From the NCBI RefSeq assembly GCF_001704415.2, contig NC_030814.1, positions 74,455,121-74,519,120 of the forward strand: 64,000 nucleotides of DNA, read 5' to 3'. This DNA comes from Capra hircus (taxonomy: Eukaryota; Chordata; Mammalia; Artiodactyla; Bovidae). The notes beneath the pieces were generated by a model, which had not been told where the DNA came from, searched no databases, and saw nothing but the letters and a program-made list of their open reading frames with translations. Of the stretch, positions 22,881 through 35,528 are shown in pieces; the stretch's first letter is position 1, and every line of letters starts with the position of its first letter. The position numbers were made by a program, and so were the translations under genes.

Positions 22881-23224
22881 CCCATACCCTCGCCAATATC
22901 CGCCTTCATGATCTAAAAGGACACCAGGCCTTTATTTCTGCAGTCATTCACTACAGGAAAAGCTGCAGAAGTAATGTTAAATTAATTCTTAGGAACTCCC
23001 AGGTCTTCAGGTCTTCTCTTTCCAGATGGACAGTTCTCTTATGTTCAGTAAATAATGGTAAGAAAAATTAGATGTTCCTACCAATAGTAAATGTAAGCCA
23101 AAAATCTCAAATCTAATATCCTGATCTTTAGTTTTCAGTCTGAAAAGAGAGAGAGAAAGAGGAAGACCTTGAAAGAGAGAGTGATAGGAATGAATGAGGG
23201 GAACTAACATTCTTTAAAGAAGTG
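22881..23224. other. Unassigned
   Basis: No recognised repeat. A short GA-rich patch lies near 23145-23185. Confidence 0.35.
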
Positions 23225-23640
23225 CAGGGAAACACCAGGCTGTGTAATAGGCACTCTTCTTATGGGCAGACGAAGAGCATATAAAAAGTGGTCCTTGGCC
23301 TAAAGAGACTCTTAATCTAGGGAGAGGGAACAATAAGTAATAAACATTCATGTTCAAGTACGATATGTGTCAGTATAGAGGTGCTGTGGGAATGCAAGAA
23401 AAGACACCTTACTCCGGCTAGGAATCCTGACCCCAGTATCCAATGAGGAAGGCAAAGAAGAGGTGCCAGTTAAGAGAAATACCACACTTGCCTAGGCAGC
23501 TACCACCCTGGAATATGGTGTCTACAGTGAAATCCAGATATGGCATAAAAGAGGCTGTTCCTATAACCCATGCAATGAAATAGGCTTATTACTCCGACAA
23601 CTTATTAGCGAGTTCTTTGGGGACTTGGGTGGGATTCAAC
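23225..23640 (-). mobile_element. L2-like ancient repeat, antisense
   Basis: The run 'taataggcactcttcttatg', 'ggcctaaagagactcttaat' and 'gggagagggaacaataagta' matches the widespread old pattern seen upstream of reversed L2 3' ends. Diverged. Confidence 0.4.
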
Positions 23641-24625
23641 TAGGACTTGCCTTCTTATAAATTCTATACCTAAAAAGCCTTGGTTGGAGAAGGTCCTAAT
23701 ATCTTTGAAACTTTGAGAAAGTTTCAAAAACTTCTAGATAGAGTACTAAAGTGGAAAAAAAAAAAAAGGCAAGCAAGAGTATTTGAAAGGTATTTTTGCT
23801 TTCTTCCTTCCTTCTTTCCCCCTTCCTTCCCCTCTTTCCTTCCTTCCTTCAATTTTCTTTCTTTCCATTATTATTTGGAGGGTTAATTCTTAGAAAATGC
23901 AAAATGTGTATTTGATTGCTATGGTAATGGAATGTGAACTGAAAGAGAGACACAAAGAGACGACGAGAGGGCAGAGGCCTGGCTGTGTATGATTTCATGT
24001 CAACTAGTGTTTATGCAAAGCCTTTGCCCACTGCCAAAGCCTCTTGGTACATTTGCATAATTAAAAACAGCAACATAATCAGCATGCTGGGAAAACAGCA
24101 CTAACTAGATTGTGCCCCAAACTTAAACTCCTCTGAACATTCTCTAGGATATGCGTGCCGCTTGTAAATTCCATCAGTCAACAGGCTGATCAAATTATTG
24201 AGACATATCCAATGTCTGGAGGTCAGTGGAGTTTCTGCCGTTTGAACCAGGGTAGATACAGTATTTCAGAGAGGGAAAGCTTTGGCTTGGAACATCTTTT
24301 CAAATATAGAACTTTCCTCTAGTGATCTCTAAATTCAGTAGATCTCTCAGAAAAGAAAGTGGCATCTTTGCTTAGAATAATGAAATACTTTCCAATCATA
24401 CTCAAAAGTACTCAGGAAGTGTGCCTTCTATTGTGTTTGTGAGACATCCATGGACGTAGGAATTTCAAAGAACCAGCTTCTCCATAGACAGCTGGAATCA
24501 GCCATACCTCTGCTTTTCTCTCCATGCACCTTGCTCTCTCAGTACCTTCTCATGGAGAGCTTGGGATTCCCTGGAAGATTCTTTCCCCTAGTTCCACCAT
24601 GAGTATCTGTTAAAGTTTATTTCCA
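23641..24625. other. Unassigned; pyrimidine microsatellite and octamer-like sites
   Basis: A-run at 23754-23767 and (TTCC)n/(CTTT)n at 23800-23872. The repeat-free block 23930-24260 holds an exact ATTTGCAT octamer at 24051-24058 and an inverted octamer-like TTATGCAAAG at 24011-24020. Confidence 0.4.
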
Positions 24626-24638
24626 TCTTAAATTCTGT

Positions 24639-26093
24639 TCAGTTCAGTCATTCAGTTGTGTCTGACTCTTTGCAATCCCATGAACTGCAGTAAGCCAGGC
24701 CTCCCTGTCCATTACCAACTACTGGAGTCTACCCAAACCTATGTCCATCGAGTCAGTGATGCCATCCAACCGTCTCATCCTCTGTCATCCTCTTCTCCTC
24801 TTGCCCTCAATCTTTCCCATCATCAGGGTCTTTTCAAATGAGTCAGCTCTTAGCATCAGGTGGACAAAGTATTGGAGTTTCAGCTTCAACATGGACTGGT
24901 TGGATCTCCTTGCAGTCCAAGAAGACGCTCAAGAGTCTTCTCCAACACCACAGTTCAAAAGCATCAATTCTTTGGTGCTCAGTTTTCTTTATAGTCCAAC
25001 TCATCCATACATGACTACTGGAAAAACCATAGCCTTGACTAGACGAACCTTAGTTGGCAAAGTAATATCTCTGCTTTTGAATATGCTATCTAGGTAGGTC
25101 ATAACTTTCTTTCCAAGAAGTAAGCACCTTTTAATTTCATAGCTGCAATCACCATCTGCAGTGATTTTGGAGCCCCCAAAATATGAATTCTGCCACTGTT
25201 TCCACTGTCTCCCCATATATTTCCCATGAAGTGATGGGACCGGATGCCATGATCTTCATTTTCTGAATGTTGAGCTTTAAGCCAACTTTTTCACTCTCCT
25301 CTTTCACTTTCATGAAGAGGCTTTTTAGTTCCTCTTCAATTTCTGCCATAAGGGTGGTGTCATCTGCACATCTGAGGTTATTGATATTTCTCCCAGCAGT
25401 CTTGATTCCAGCTTGTGCTTCTTCCAGCCCAGCATTTCTCATGATGTACTCTGCATAGAAGTTAAATAAGCAGGGTGACAATATGCAGCCTTGACGTACT
25501 CCTTTTCCTATTTGGAACCAGTCTGTTGTTCCATGTCCAATTTTAACTGTTACTTCCTGACCTGCATACAGGTTTCTCAAGGGACAGATCAGGTGGTCTG
25601 GTATTCCCATCTCCTTCAGAATTTTCCACAGTTTGTTGTGATCCATGCAGACAAAGGCTTTGGCATAGTCAATAAAACAGAAATAGATGTTTTTCTGGAA
25701 CTCTTTTGCTTTGTCGATGATCCAGCAGATATTGGCAATTTGATCTCTGGTTCCTCTGCCTTTTCTAAATCCAGCTTGAACATCTGGAAATTCACAGTTC
25801 ATGTATTGCTGAAGCCTGGCTTGTGGCATTACTTTACTAGCGTGTGAGATGAGTGAAATTGTGTGGTAGTCTGAGCATTCTTTGGCATTGCTTTTCTTTG
25901 GGATTGGAATGAAAACTGACCATCATGATTATCTGGGTTGTGAAGATCTTTTTTGTACAGTTCTTCTGTGTATTCTTGCCACCTCTTTTAATATCTTCTG
26001 CTTCTGTTAGGTCCCTACCATTTCTGTACTTTATTGAGCCTATCTTTGCATGAAATGTTCCCTTGGTATCTCTAATTTTCTTGAAGAGGTCTC
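24639..26093 (-). mobile_element. BovB LINE, 1.45 kb, antisense, with 13-bp target-site duplication
   Basis: Continuous BovB from its 'tcagttcagtcattcagttg' tail back through the reverse-transcriptase region to a truncation point. It is flanked by tcttaaattctgt at 24626-24638 and 26094-26106 (13 of 13). A deletion relative to the sibling at 39.5 kb removes text after 'cagcttcaacat' near 24890. Confidence 0.95.
25149..25829 (-). pseudogene. BovB ORF2 reverse-transcriptase remnant
   Basis: A 226-codon open frame covering the core of the RTE-clade reverse transcriptase. Visible are QAGFRKGRGTRDQI, motif A FIDYAKAF (catalytic Asp kept; the following Asp is Val here) and GVRQGCILSP. Motif C has changed from YADD to CADD. 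The endonuclease domain and the C-terminus are not in this frame. The frame is broken on both sides, so no active enzyme is expected. Confidence 0.85.
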
Positions 26094-26106
26094 TCTTAAA
26101 TTCTGT

Positions 26107-27120
26107 GGGCCTTACTAAAATTCAACCACAGCTCCCAGCCATGTTCAGAGTTTAAGTATAGCAGAGTTTGGTTTGTTTCATTCTCAAGCACAAGTGCTGG
26201 TGGAATTAATGAAATGATTGCTGATAGAGAAGAGGCAAAAACAACAAGGTATTTCCCATCAGCTCCCACTTATGTACGCTTGAGAGAAAGGTGCACTGCT
26301 AGGTCATCCTGGCTCATGCATTAGTTGATTTGTCTGAGGCAATTACGACCCTTGTGTTCTTTGTATGGGAACAGGGCTGATCTTGTGCCTACATTTATTG
26401 TGGACACAATAAATACGAAGACATAAATAATAAGACATAAACCAGAAATCATATTCTCTTGCCACAAAAATACATCATGTCACTTCCACTTTCTCTAACA
26501 GTTGAAAAACAGAATCTGGCACCTGCTGAGTCAGACAGCAAGAATATTTAGATGCAAAATAATTAGCCTATCAAAGTTCCATCTTCATGAATTAACATGT
26601 AAAGGATCAAAATGTTTCAACCTTAGTGGATGTGGATTGCTCATTTTTAATTAAAAAACATCAATGGCCCCAGAAATATGATTTGGTGTCCAGAGGGACT
26701 TTTTCCCGGTTGGAGCCATGCAGCTCAGACACATTTGTGGGTTTTGGGCTTTCAGTTTTCTTTCATTCTACTCGCACCTCTCAGTAAATGTCATACCTGA
26801 TATGAAACCCTAAGATTGTACATCTGTGCCGTAATTTGGTTCAGTTACTATTTCACCCAAGTTCAAATGGTATATGTAAAAATTGAAAAGGACACTTCTC
26901 TTTTGCAATTGTTCCCTAGGAAGTGATTGCGATTCCCATTCACTCCAGCTTCCATAACTTTGTTTTCTGTGCCACCTTGGAGAGTGTAAGATATTCATGG
27001 ATAGAAATGGGAGGTCTCAAACATACAAACTTGAGCTAATTTACCGTCAAGTTCTGCTTCAACTTAGCACTTGTCCCAATTCCTCTTTTTCTCCTTTACA
27101 TCATTTGTTTACATGCCTCT
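26107..27120. other. Unassigned, repeat-poor
   Basis: About 1 kb without recognised repeats or gene signals. Confidence 0.35.
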
Positions 27121-27245
27121 ATCTTCTATTAAATTTTAGAAACCTACACCATGTTTTTATACATCTTTAAGTATCTAACTACTTAGCCCCTAACACAGAG
27201 TTTTGTAATAAGTAATAGTTCAATAAACATTTGTTAGAGACAGAA
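27121..27245 (+). mobile_element. L2 LINE 3' end relic
   Basis: The terminal pattern 'cccctaacacagagttttgt', then 'agttcaataaacatttgtta', is typical of the L2 3' end. Confidence 0.6.
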
Positions 27246-29403
27246 ATAGACAAGTGTTACCCAAAGTGAGATATGTAATATGATTACAGACTGTAACCAA
27301 ATGAATTGCTTTATCTCAACAATAATGTAACTATTTATGCTCATTACTAAATATCACCTCAGATGTGTAACTTTCACAATGACTTTATGACAAATTAAAA
27401 ATGAGAGTAAGCATTCAAAGAACAAATATCAACAATGTTAAATACATATCAAGATAGGATTTATATGAACATGACAAATATTGTGATACCTGGTGTGTAT
27501 CAGAAGCAGTGATATGAGGAAACTAGGGGATATGTAATTCTCTAGTGTTTATTATTATTATTAGGGAATTTTAATGGAAAAATTAAAATGCTGAAGTTGA
27601 TTTTGCAGTGAGGAGTAGAACCTAGGAAACTTAAATGATGTTGGGAATTTGAGCCTATAATGATTCTAGAACATGACTTTCTCATCTAGAGAAGCAGCTG
27701 GTTCGACTAACATGGATGGGCTCAGCTGTGCCTCTAAGCCCAAATGAAAGAGCCAAACAAGTGTACTTAGTGGGGTCCATGTGCATTTTCAAGAACCATT
27801 TCTGGTTGCATTGTTGTTTCGCCTTTTCTCTAAGTAACTTCTCTCTGTTCACTTTCAATTTATACAGCATGGTTGTGCTCCAATTTGCTGCCAACCGCAG
27901 TATGATTTGTCTCTTTATTATTGAGGCCAGAATGTGAGAATAAACTTAATTTTGGCTCTGGCAAGTCAGATCTTGATATGCAGTGGGTCCCCTGGTAGTA
28001 ATTCAAACATGTTTCAGTGTCCTTCCAGAGTGTGTGAATACAGGTGCTTTATACATTTTTTTTCCACCTGTAGAAAGTAGAATTTTATATAATACTTTTT
28101 TTCTTGGTAAATAACACATTTTATATGACCAGTTTATGCTCCCATATGTTATTCATGATGATATCTTTCTATTATGGACTTCCTGAGCAGTTACAGCCCT
28201 GCTTCATCAATAAACACAGATTTATATTGTTTCCATGAGCTCTAAAGTAGTAAATTTTCTCTAACAAGGATTATGGTAAATATAATTGAATTATAGATTC
28301 AAAATACATATTTATAAAAGTCCTGTGTTCCTGGAAGCCTATGCAAAATGCAACTGATGATCACTAGTAGAATATTTCCCATTAGGAACAGCCTCACCAG
28401 CCTATATTTCTGCCTGATCCTAATGCTGACACTCTCTGCTTTCCTATATATAACTTCCAAAAAGTAAGACTTTAAAAATTAAATCTCATATATTTATCCT
28501 TTATGTTTAGCTCCTCCTTTGCCTTTTGCTTCAACATAGCACTCTGTGGGACCTGTTAATATGGATGATTAGGAAAAGAGTCTCTCTTGATACATTTCAA
28601 GTCTATTTAAACTATAAAACGAACAGTTTTATTTCATTCCTTGTGTGAAGCTACACAAATTAGAACAGTCTAATATGAAATGTAATTGCTCTAGTAATGT
28701 TTGAAATTGGCCTCTGAGGAATGGCATTTGAAGATCTCAGTGGGACATTAATTCAGTTGAAATTGTTGTATTTTTCAGGTCAGACCCTAACCTCCTAGTT
28801 TTCCTTTAGTGATATAGTATGACACTATGGAAGTATGTCCACAATCAAATTTACTTTTCTAAGCAGATGATACAGCAAGTCTTTTTTTCACATAGGTCAG
28901 CTGACATGAGCTAAGCAAGATGCCTTATTAGATGAAATGTTCCCAATTACCAGTGGATTAATACAAATCTGTTTATCTGAACCCACACCTGGTGTAAACT
29001 CTTTTCTGAGTTCATTGCTAACACTCTAAAAAGAAGGTCACATTGATGAAGGGGAAAGAAAATCAGAAAAAGAATAAGAAATTCAGTTCTTTCACATCAG
29101 TGGGGCATGCTTTTGTACAACCTGGCAAAACCATCAGCTAGAAACCTGATATCCTAAAAGCAAGTGGAAGGGTCTTCCTAAGTACACAGTGACAACTAAA
29201 ACAGCATTAGGGGATCCCTAGGAAATACCCTCTTGATATACAAAATATCACTTTTCGAGTTAAGACCTAGAGACCTGCAAATCAGGTCCCCTAAACAGTC
29301 ACTTTTCAGATTGCATTAATTATCTTACTTTGCTTTTCATTTTCACAGCCAAATCTCAGTCACAAGGATAAGACACACTAACGTAGCGTGAACCAGGCAT
29401 TAT
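27246..29403. other. Unassigned AT-rich DNA
   Basis: About 2.2 kb with no recognised repeat. The block 27640-27960 is less AT-rich, with overlapping 70- and 73-codon frames on opposite strands and no known motif. Confidence 0.35.
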
Positions 29404-29411
29404 ATTAGCCA

Positions 29412-29628
29412 CATGTGTGCATGATCAGTCATGTTTGAGGTTTTGTGATCCCCATGGATTGTAGCCCTCTGAGCTCCTCTGTCCATGGAATTTTCCAGGC
29501 AAGAATACTGGAGTGGGTTGCCATTTTCTCCCCCAGGGCATCTTCCCAACCCAGGAATTGAGCCTTTATTTCTTGCCTCTCTTGCATTAGCAGGCAGGTT
29601 ATCAGTTGAGCCACTAGGGAAGCCCCAC
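29412..29628 (-). mobile_element. Bov-tA SINE, antisense
   Basis: Body 'ggcaagaatactggagtggg' and reversed head ending 'gagccactagggaagcccc'. Possible weak duplication: attagcca at 29404-29411 and attaggca at 29629-29636. Confidence 0.9.
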
Positions 29629-29636
29629 ATTAGGCA

Positions 29637-29845
29637 TAATCACATATATTTTCTTATTGAATCTGTTCGATTATTTTATGAGTAAATAATTATCATCCAT
29701 ATTTTCCAAGTGAGGCAACTGAAACTCAAGGAGACTAAATAATTTTTCCCAAGATCATGGAACCAATAGGTAGAGAAACTGGAATTTTTATTTTTAACAT
29801 AGACAGGCAGGGCTCCAAGACCCGTGTCCTTTGTACTTTATATTG
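29637..29845 (-). mobile_element. MIR SINE relic, antisense
   Basis: The text 'gaggcaactgaaactcaagg', then 'ttttcccaagatcatggaac' and 'aataggtagagaaactgga', is a reversed MIR core. Confidence 0.65.
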
Positions 29846-30107
29846 CTTCTCAAAATGTAGCTTGAACCGTATAAAATTGCTGTTTTGAATTAGTCAGAAA
29901 CAACAGAACACAGACAACTACATATGATTCACCCTAAGGAATTTGGACTTGTTGTCCTTTAACGATGCATCTATGACTTCATTTTTTTCATGACACCAGA
30001 AGAGGGGCTCTGAGTTGAAGGGACCATACAATTTCAGTTAGTAGCTTTGGGGAAATTTTGAGTACGTTTAGTAGAATGACCTGTATGCTTTTGACCAGAA
30101 AATAGAC

Positions 30108-30272
30108 CAATGCTTTCCAAACTTTAATGTATACACAGTCTCCCAGGGATTCTGTTAACACGTAGAGTCTGACTCAGTGTATCTGGAAGAGGACTTGCAA
30201 TTCTGAATTTCTAGCAAGCTCCCATGTGATGCCAATGCGGATGGTCTGAGAACCATACTTTGAGTAGCAAGG
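30108..30272 (+). mobile_element. MER5A-type hAT-Charlie DNA transposon
   Basis: 'atgctttccaaactttaatg' at the left, 'gactcagtgtatctggaaga' and 'gaatttctagcaagctccca' inside, and 'gagaaccatactttgagtag' at the right. The ends are inverted relative to each other, matching the MER5A pattern. Confidence 0.8.
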
Positions 30273-30354
30273 GATTAGACAACTCTTCTTAAATTAACAA
30301 TGAACATCCATTTTTCAAGAATTATCTGGCACCTCTAGCAACTGTTTCTAGCCT

Positions 30355-30550
30355 GTTATTGTGTAGATGTCTAGCTCTTTGCAACGCCACAGACTGTAGC
30401 TTGCCAGACTCCTCTGTCTATGGGATATCCCAGGCAAGAATACTGGAGTGGGTTGCCATATCCTTCTCCAGAGGATCTTCCCCACCTAGGGATCAGACCA
30501 GCATCTCCTGCATTGGCAGGCGGATTCTTTACCACTGAGCCATCTGAGAA
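30355..30550 (-). mobile_element. Bov-tA SINE with perfect target-site duplication
   Basis: Antisense copy with a shortened tail ('gtctagctctttgcaacgcc') and a full reversed head ending 'ctgagccatctgagaa'. It is flanked by gtttctagcct at 30344-30354 and 30551-30561 (11 of 11). Confidence 0.95.
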
Positions 30551-30561
30551 GTTTCTAGCCT

Positions 30562-30984
30562 ATAAAATCACTAAAGATAGTCTATGCTATGCCTTACTTT
30601 CCAAAGCCAAGAAATCCTTGTTTCAGAGCTAGGAACTAGGGTCACTGGACTCTGAAAGAATCACCCTAGCACATGCTCTGGCTTTGCTCTTTGTTTCACT
30701 CTGCTCAGAATCTCTTCCAGGCCTGTGTAGGCAGGAAATATTTAGAGAACTGTGTCCTTCGTCCGAAACCAATACCACTAACTTTGTGACAAATCATTAG
30801 TTGTAAGCAGTGAAAAAGGTGAGTTCAAGAAGTTCCAATTACAGTTAAATTAGACAAGTGAACTAATACTTTAGTAATATTGGGAAGCTATGTTATTAAT
30901 TCAGCAGTAAGGGCACTGAATATTAAGAACAAACGTAATCATAATTGCTTTACACAGACTATAGATTATTACTTGTATTATTTA
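30562..30984. other. Unassigned
   Basis: No recognised repeat. Confidence 0.35.
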
Positions 30985-33115
30985 TCTTTTGCTGAATAAC
31001 AAACCACCCTAAATGTTAATGACTTGAAATAGTCAATATTTAATATTGTTCAGAATTCTTTGGGCTGGGTTGCCCAGGGCTGAGTGGTCTCGGATGGCCT
31101 CACTCATAGGACAAGACCTTGGCTATAAGTTTCTGTCATGACAGTGGCTGAGACCTCTCTCTTTATTGTCCCTCATCTTCAGAAGGCTATATTGGGATTC
31201 TTTGCATGGTAGTCCCAAAATTGCCAGCAGCAAAAGAGGGGGAGCCCTAGCATGTGATCCCACTGTAAACATTTGTTTGTATCCTTTTAACATATATTCC
31301 ATTGTCAAAGCAAGTCACAGCCAAGCTGAAGTTCAAGGGATGGAGGTGTAGACTTGACAGCTTCCTGGGGGAAGCTCTGAAATATCATCAGCATTTTTTT
31401 TTTTTTCAGCATAGCATGCTTTGCTTTTTGGCTACAATTAGTCAATATAGTAAGCTTCTACCCATTCCAGTGCCCTGAAAAGGCTCATCTGCAAGAAGAA
31501 TTGAGTCAATAGTTCTAGATTCAGATGAGGCTCCTTGGAAGTAGTTCTTGATCCAGAAATCTGTGAATTAAAAAGATAGATAGGTTATATGCATTATATA
31601 CATCCAACATACAGTGTTGACACACAGAGAAGTTAGCTACAATAGATACTACTGCTCAAAAGGTAGAGACCAGCATGGCAATCATTGATTTGTAGTAATT
31701 CTAAAATCCACCCTATCCTAAGAGCAGAATATGACTCCTAATTAGAGACCAATTTTGTCCTCAGGAGTACCCTGCAATGCTTGCAGTTCTATACTGCTTT
31801 GGGCTCCATCCTCTGGTTTCTTTTCCTCTGTGCTGTGAGATATTCTTTATTTTATTTTATTTTTAATATAAATTTATTTATTTTAATTGGAGATATTCCT
31901 TTATATGCAAAAGATCCATATTTACAGCTAAGAGAACTTCTCACTTTGCTTCATAGGAGTAAAAAGTTTAAGCGCTAAATGGCCTTTTTGTTTTCATTTT
32001 GAATTATGTCTATGTTTTAAGCCTAAGATTGGTTTCTTGTGGATCTGATTCAGGTCCATTTCAAGCCCTGAAAGCCCTATTTTCATTTCTTTTCAGGACA
32101 AACCTCTTTCTGCTCTGGGCCAGGTGTCAAATTGGCATGGAGCAGACCTTAGATTCATGGACCTTTAATCTAGCTTAGTCTTTCAGAGGACTTTAACAAG
32201 GGAATTTATAGTGACATCTTTGATTTTTGCCTTTGGCTTTCCATTTTGTTTCATGCTTAAAATTATTTTTTCCAAACTAAGGACGCTGATTTGTTTTCCA
32301 ACCATGCAAACACTGGCTCCTCTCCTCTAAGTTCTTCTTGCAGACTGAATATTCTTTCTTCAGCTCATACACAACCATGCACATCCACTGATACTTTCAA
32401 CATTCTGTTTGGAGATTTCCTTAGCCAAAACCCAAAAGTTGATTAGCTACACTTTCTGTCTTCCAAGTTATTATAGGCAATAGTTTTGCCAATTGTTTTG
32501 TTGCTTTGTAACATGGGTTGCTATTTTTCCAATCTGTTGTAGATATTTCCGTGCCATTTTTCCAGACTTCACTAAAGCGTTTCCTACCCATTGTTCTATC
32601 TAGCTTTAACTAACAATATATTCACAGCTTTTCCAGCTTCCTCTGGGTTCCACATCTAAAGCCACATGTCTTATATTTTGTTTGGCAATGCTGAGTTTCT
32701 AGGTATGGTTCTATCTCAGCTTTTGCTATATAGCAAGTTACCTTAAGACATAGTAACTTCAAATAATATACATTTCTATTTATTCTTTTTCAGCATTCTC
32801 TGACTTTCTGGGTAGTTCTTGTGGTTTGGGTCCTCAGCTGGACAGTGGGGAGAATGTGAATATCTGGGAGTTCTTTCCACTGATTCCTCCTCTACAGAGG
32901 GCTAGCCTGGGCTTCTGCCTGTCAGAGTCCCAGGGTTCTTAGTAGCAAGAGTGGGAAAGCCCCAAGGTGATAGTATTTTTCAAAATATTGTTTGAATAAC
33001 ATTTGTGAATGTCCACTAACCAATTGAAATCATATGGCCAAGCAGCAATCTTATAGGAAGAGATATAGACGCTACACTCTGATGGTTGATGTGAAATACT
33101 ATAGCTTTTTTTTCC
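30985..33115 (-). mobile_element. MaLR (MLT1-like) retrovirus-like element with both LTRs, antisense
   Basis: Old endogenous retrovirus-like element of the ERVL-MaLR group. The left LTR (about 30985-31380, the element's 3' LTR) opens 'ttgctgaataacaaaccacc'. The internal region (about 31390-32690) includes 'aacatgggttgctatttttc' and 'tccagcttcctctgggttcc'. The right LTR (about 32695-33115) opens 'ttttgctatatagcaagtta' and includes 'atcatatggccaagcagcaa'. A T-run at 31396-31408 could be the reversed polypurine tract. No reading frame of note survives and MaLR elements are non-autonomous. The two LTRs are strongly diverged from each other, consistent with great age. Confidence 0.65.
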
Positions 33116-34524
33116 AAACTGATACTCTCGTATCCAAAGAAACATCATCCTGATTTATTATAAAACCATTCAGACACATAAAAATCCATTCATTTAACTG
33201 GAATATGTTAGACTTGACATTTCATGAACCACATACAAATATATGCATATTCATGTGCCTATTTAGGTAAATGGATATAGGTATACACATATATCCATGC
33301 ATATAACATACACACACACACACACACATCTATATAAATGTAAGTGTATTCCTAAATTAGATGACTTCTTCTGAATAAAAAGCATGTAACTCATCTTTCT
33401 TTTATAAGTCCTATTACATTTTTTTTCCTTCATTTTATTTTTACAACTAGAATAGTACTCTTTATATAAGTTCTCTTTGTTTGGCTGAAGACCATTTAAG
33501 ATAAGAGTTTATTTAGTCAAAATAATACTGTTTATTTATATATGTGATTTCATATCCACATTTTCATGCATCCTGTAAGTGAAACCCTTTTTGCATATCG
33601 TACATGGCTATATGATACATACCATCTTATTAAATAGTCTTTTAAGAACAAAGTTCTTATAGTTGGCACAGTGTGCACTTTCAGAATTTAAATTTAAATT
33701 AGGTTGAATGTTAACAAATGTAGAATTGAGTTGTTATCTTTAGTTACCTGAACTTTTGGGGAATGTTCTTAAACATTTAAAATGTTCCTAGGAAAACAAA
33801 TAATAATTTTATATAACTGGGATTTTTTTCAACCCAAGAAATTTTCAATTACTTTATTAGTAAAATAGTTTAATTCATCTTACAAAAATTAAAGTGAATA
33901 TGTAATCATGAAGTTTATCCATAATCTGTTAGAGCCTGGAATACTTGAGTGTGGAGATATATTGACAGTATATATTATATAATATATAATAATGCTTTGA
34001 TTAATCCAGAACTTACTTATTTAAGTCACTATAGTTATATTAACATGATTTAAAAGTGGGTAATTAAAAGGGGGTTGTAAAATGTTGTGTCATCAGAACT
34101 CTCACCGAAGCCAATACATATTTTCACTAATATGCAATACATATTTGCATGTGTTTAACCAAATAACTCAGAAAATCATTGTGGAATACCAATTTATATC
34201 AAAGAGATGCCTGGGGCAAAATTGTGATGAAGTCAGATGTGAGCCCATCCTCCTTGCTCTTAGGGACAGATGATACAGACAAGGAGAAATGGTTTTGATA
34301 AATAAAGCAGTATGGCTTTGATTAGACGCACTGGAAGAAGAGTTCTTGCTAGCCCAGTGGTGGGACTGTAAGCCAGGACTGAGGCACAGGAAACATATTT
34401 ACGTGAAAAGCAGCTTCTAAGCTGAACCCTGGAAAACAGGTCAAAATACATCAAATGAAGACAACGCGGAAGAAGGGCAGGAAAGAAAGGAGGTGATTCG
34501 GGTAGAGGTACAGAACATCATTTC
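33116..34524. other. Unassigned, very AT-rich; short (CA)n at 33310-33328
   Basis: Repeated TATA-rich patches (for example 33970-33995). No recognised interspersed repeat or gene. Confidence 0.35.
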
Positions 34525-35394
34525 AACTCAGTTCAGTTGCTCAGTCGTGTCCGACTCTTTGTGACCCCATGAACTGCAGCACATCAGGCCTCCCTGTCCA
34601 TCACCAACTCCCAGAGTCCACCCAAACCCATGTCCATTGAGTCAGTGATGCCATCCAGCCATCTCATCCTCTGTCGTCCTTCTCCTCCCCTCAATCTTTC
34701 CCAGCATCAGGGTCTTTTCAAATGAGTCAGCTCTTCACATCAGGTGGACAAAGTATTGGAGTTTCAGCTTCAACATCAGTCCTTCCAACAAACACCCAGA
34801 ACTGATATCCTTTAGGATGGACTGCCTGGATCTCCTTGCAGTCCAAGGGACTCTCAAGAGTCTTCTCCAATACCACCATTCAAAGGCATCAGTTCTTCAG
34901 TGCTCAGCTTTCTTTATAGTCCAACTCTCACATCCATACATAACCCCTGGATAAACTGTAGCTTTGACTAGATGGACCTTTGTTGGCAAAGTAATGTCTC
35001 TGCTTTTTAATATGCTGTCTAGGTTGGTCATAACTTTCCTTCCAAAGAGTAAGCATCTTTTAATTTCATGGCTGCGATCACCATCTGCAGTGATTTTGGA
35101 GCCCAGAAAAATAGTCAGACACTGTTTCCCCATGTATTTGCCATGAAGTGATGAGACCAGATGCCACGATCTTAGTTTTCTGAATGTTGAGCTTTAAGCC
35201 AACTTTTCACTCTCCTATGTCACTTTCATCAAGAGGCTCTTTGGTTCTTCTTCACTTTCTGCCATAGGGGTGGTGTCATCTGCATATCTGAGGTTATTGA
35301 TATTTCTCCTGGCAGTCTTGATTCCAGCTTGTGCTTCCTCCAGCCCAGCGTTTCTCATGATGTACTCTGCATAGAATTTAAACAAGCAGAACCT
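34525..35394 (-). mobile_element. BovB LINE 3' portion, antisense
   Basis: Begins with 'ctcagttcagttgctcagtc' and runs back to the reverse-transcriptase region, where motif C YADD (frame RYADDTT) is retained around 35280. It breaks off after 'aatttaaacaagcag'. Small deletions interrupt the frame. The break is followed within a few bases by a BovA2 insertion. Confidence 0.92.
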
Positions 35395-35407
35395 AAAGGT
35401 GATAGAA

Positions 35408-35528
35408 TGGCAACCCACTCCAGTGTTCTTGCCTGGAGAATCCCAGGGATGGCAGAGCCTGCTGGGCTGCCGTCTATGGAGTCACACAGAGTTGGACACG
35501 ACTGAAGTGACGCAGCAGCAGCAGCAGC
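35408..35528 (+). mobile_element. BovA2-type monomer with (AGC)n tail and 13-bp target-site duplication
   Basis: One BovA unit ('tggcaacccactccagtgtt' to 'gttggacacgactgaagtga') ending in (GCA)n at 35511-35528. It is flanked by aaaggtgatagaa at 35395-35407 and 35529-35541 (13 of 13). It has no tRNA head. Confidence 0.95.

Noticed and set aside
25491..25847. 118-codon plus frame opposite BovB
   Set aside because: Antisense shadow of the BovB reverse-transcriptase frame.
34511..35396. Target-site duplication cagaacatca/cagaacctaa for the 34.5-kb BovB
   Set aside because: Only 8 of 10 bases match and neither copy abuts the element ends cleanly.
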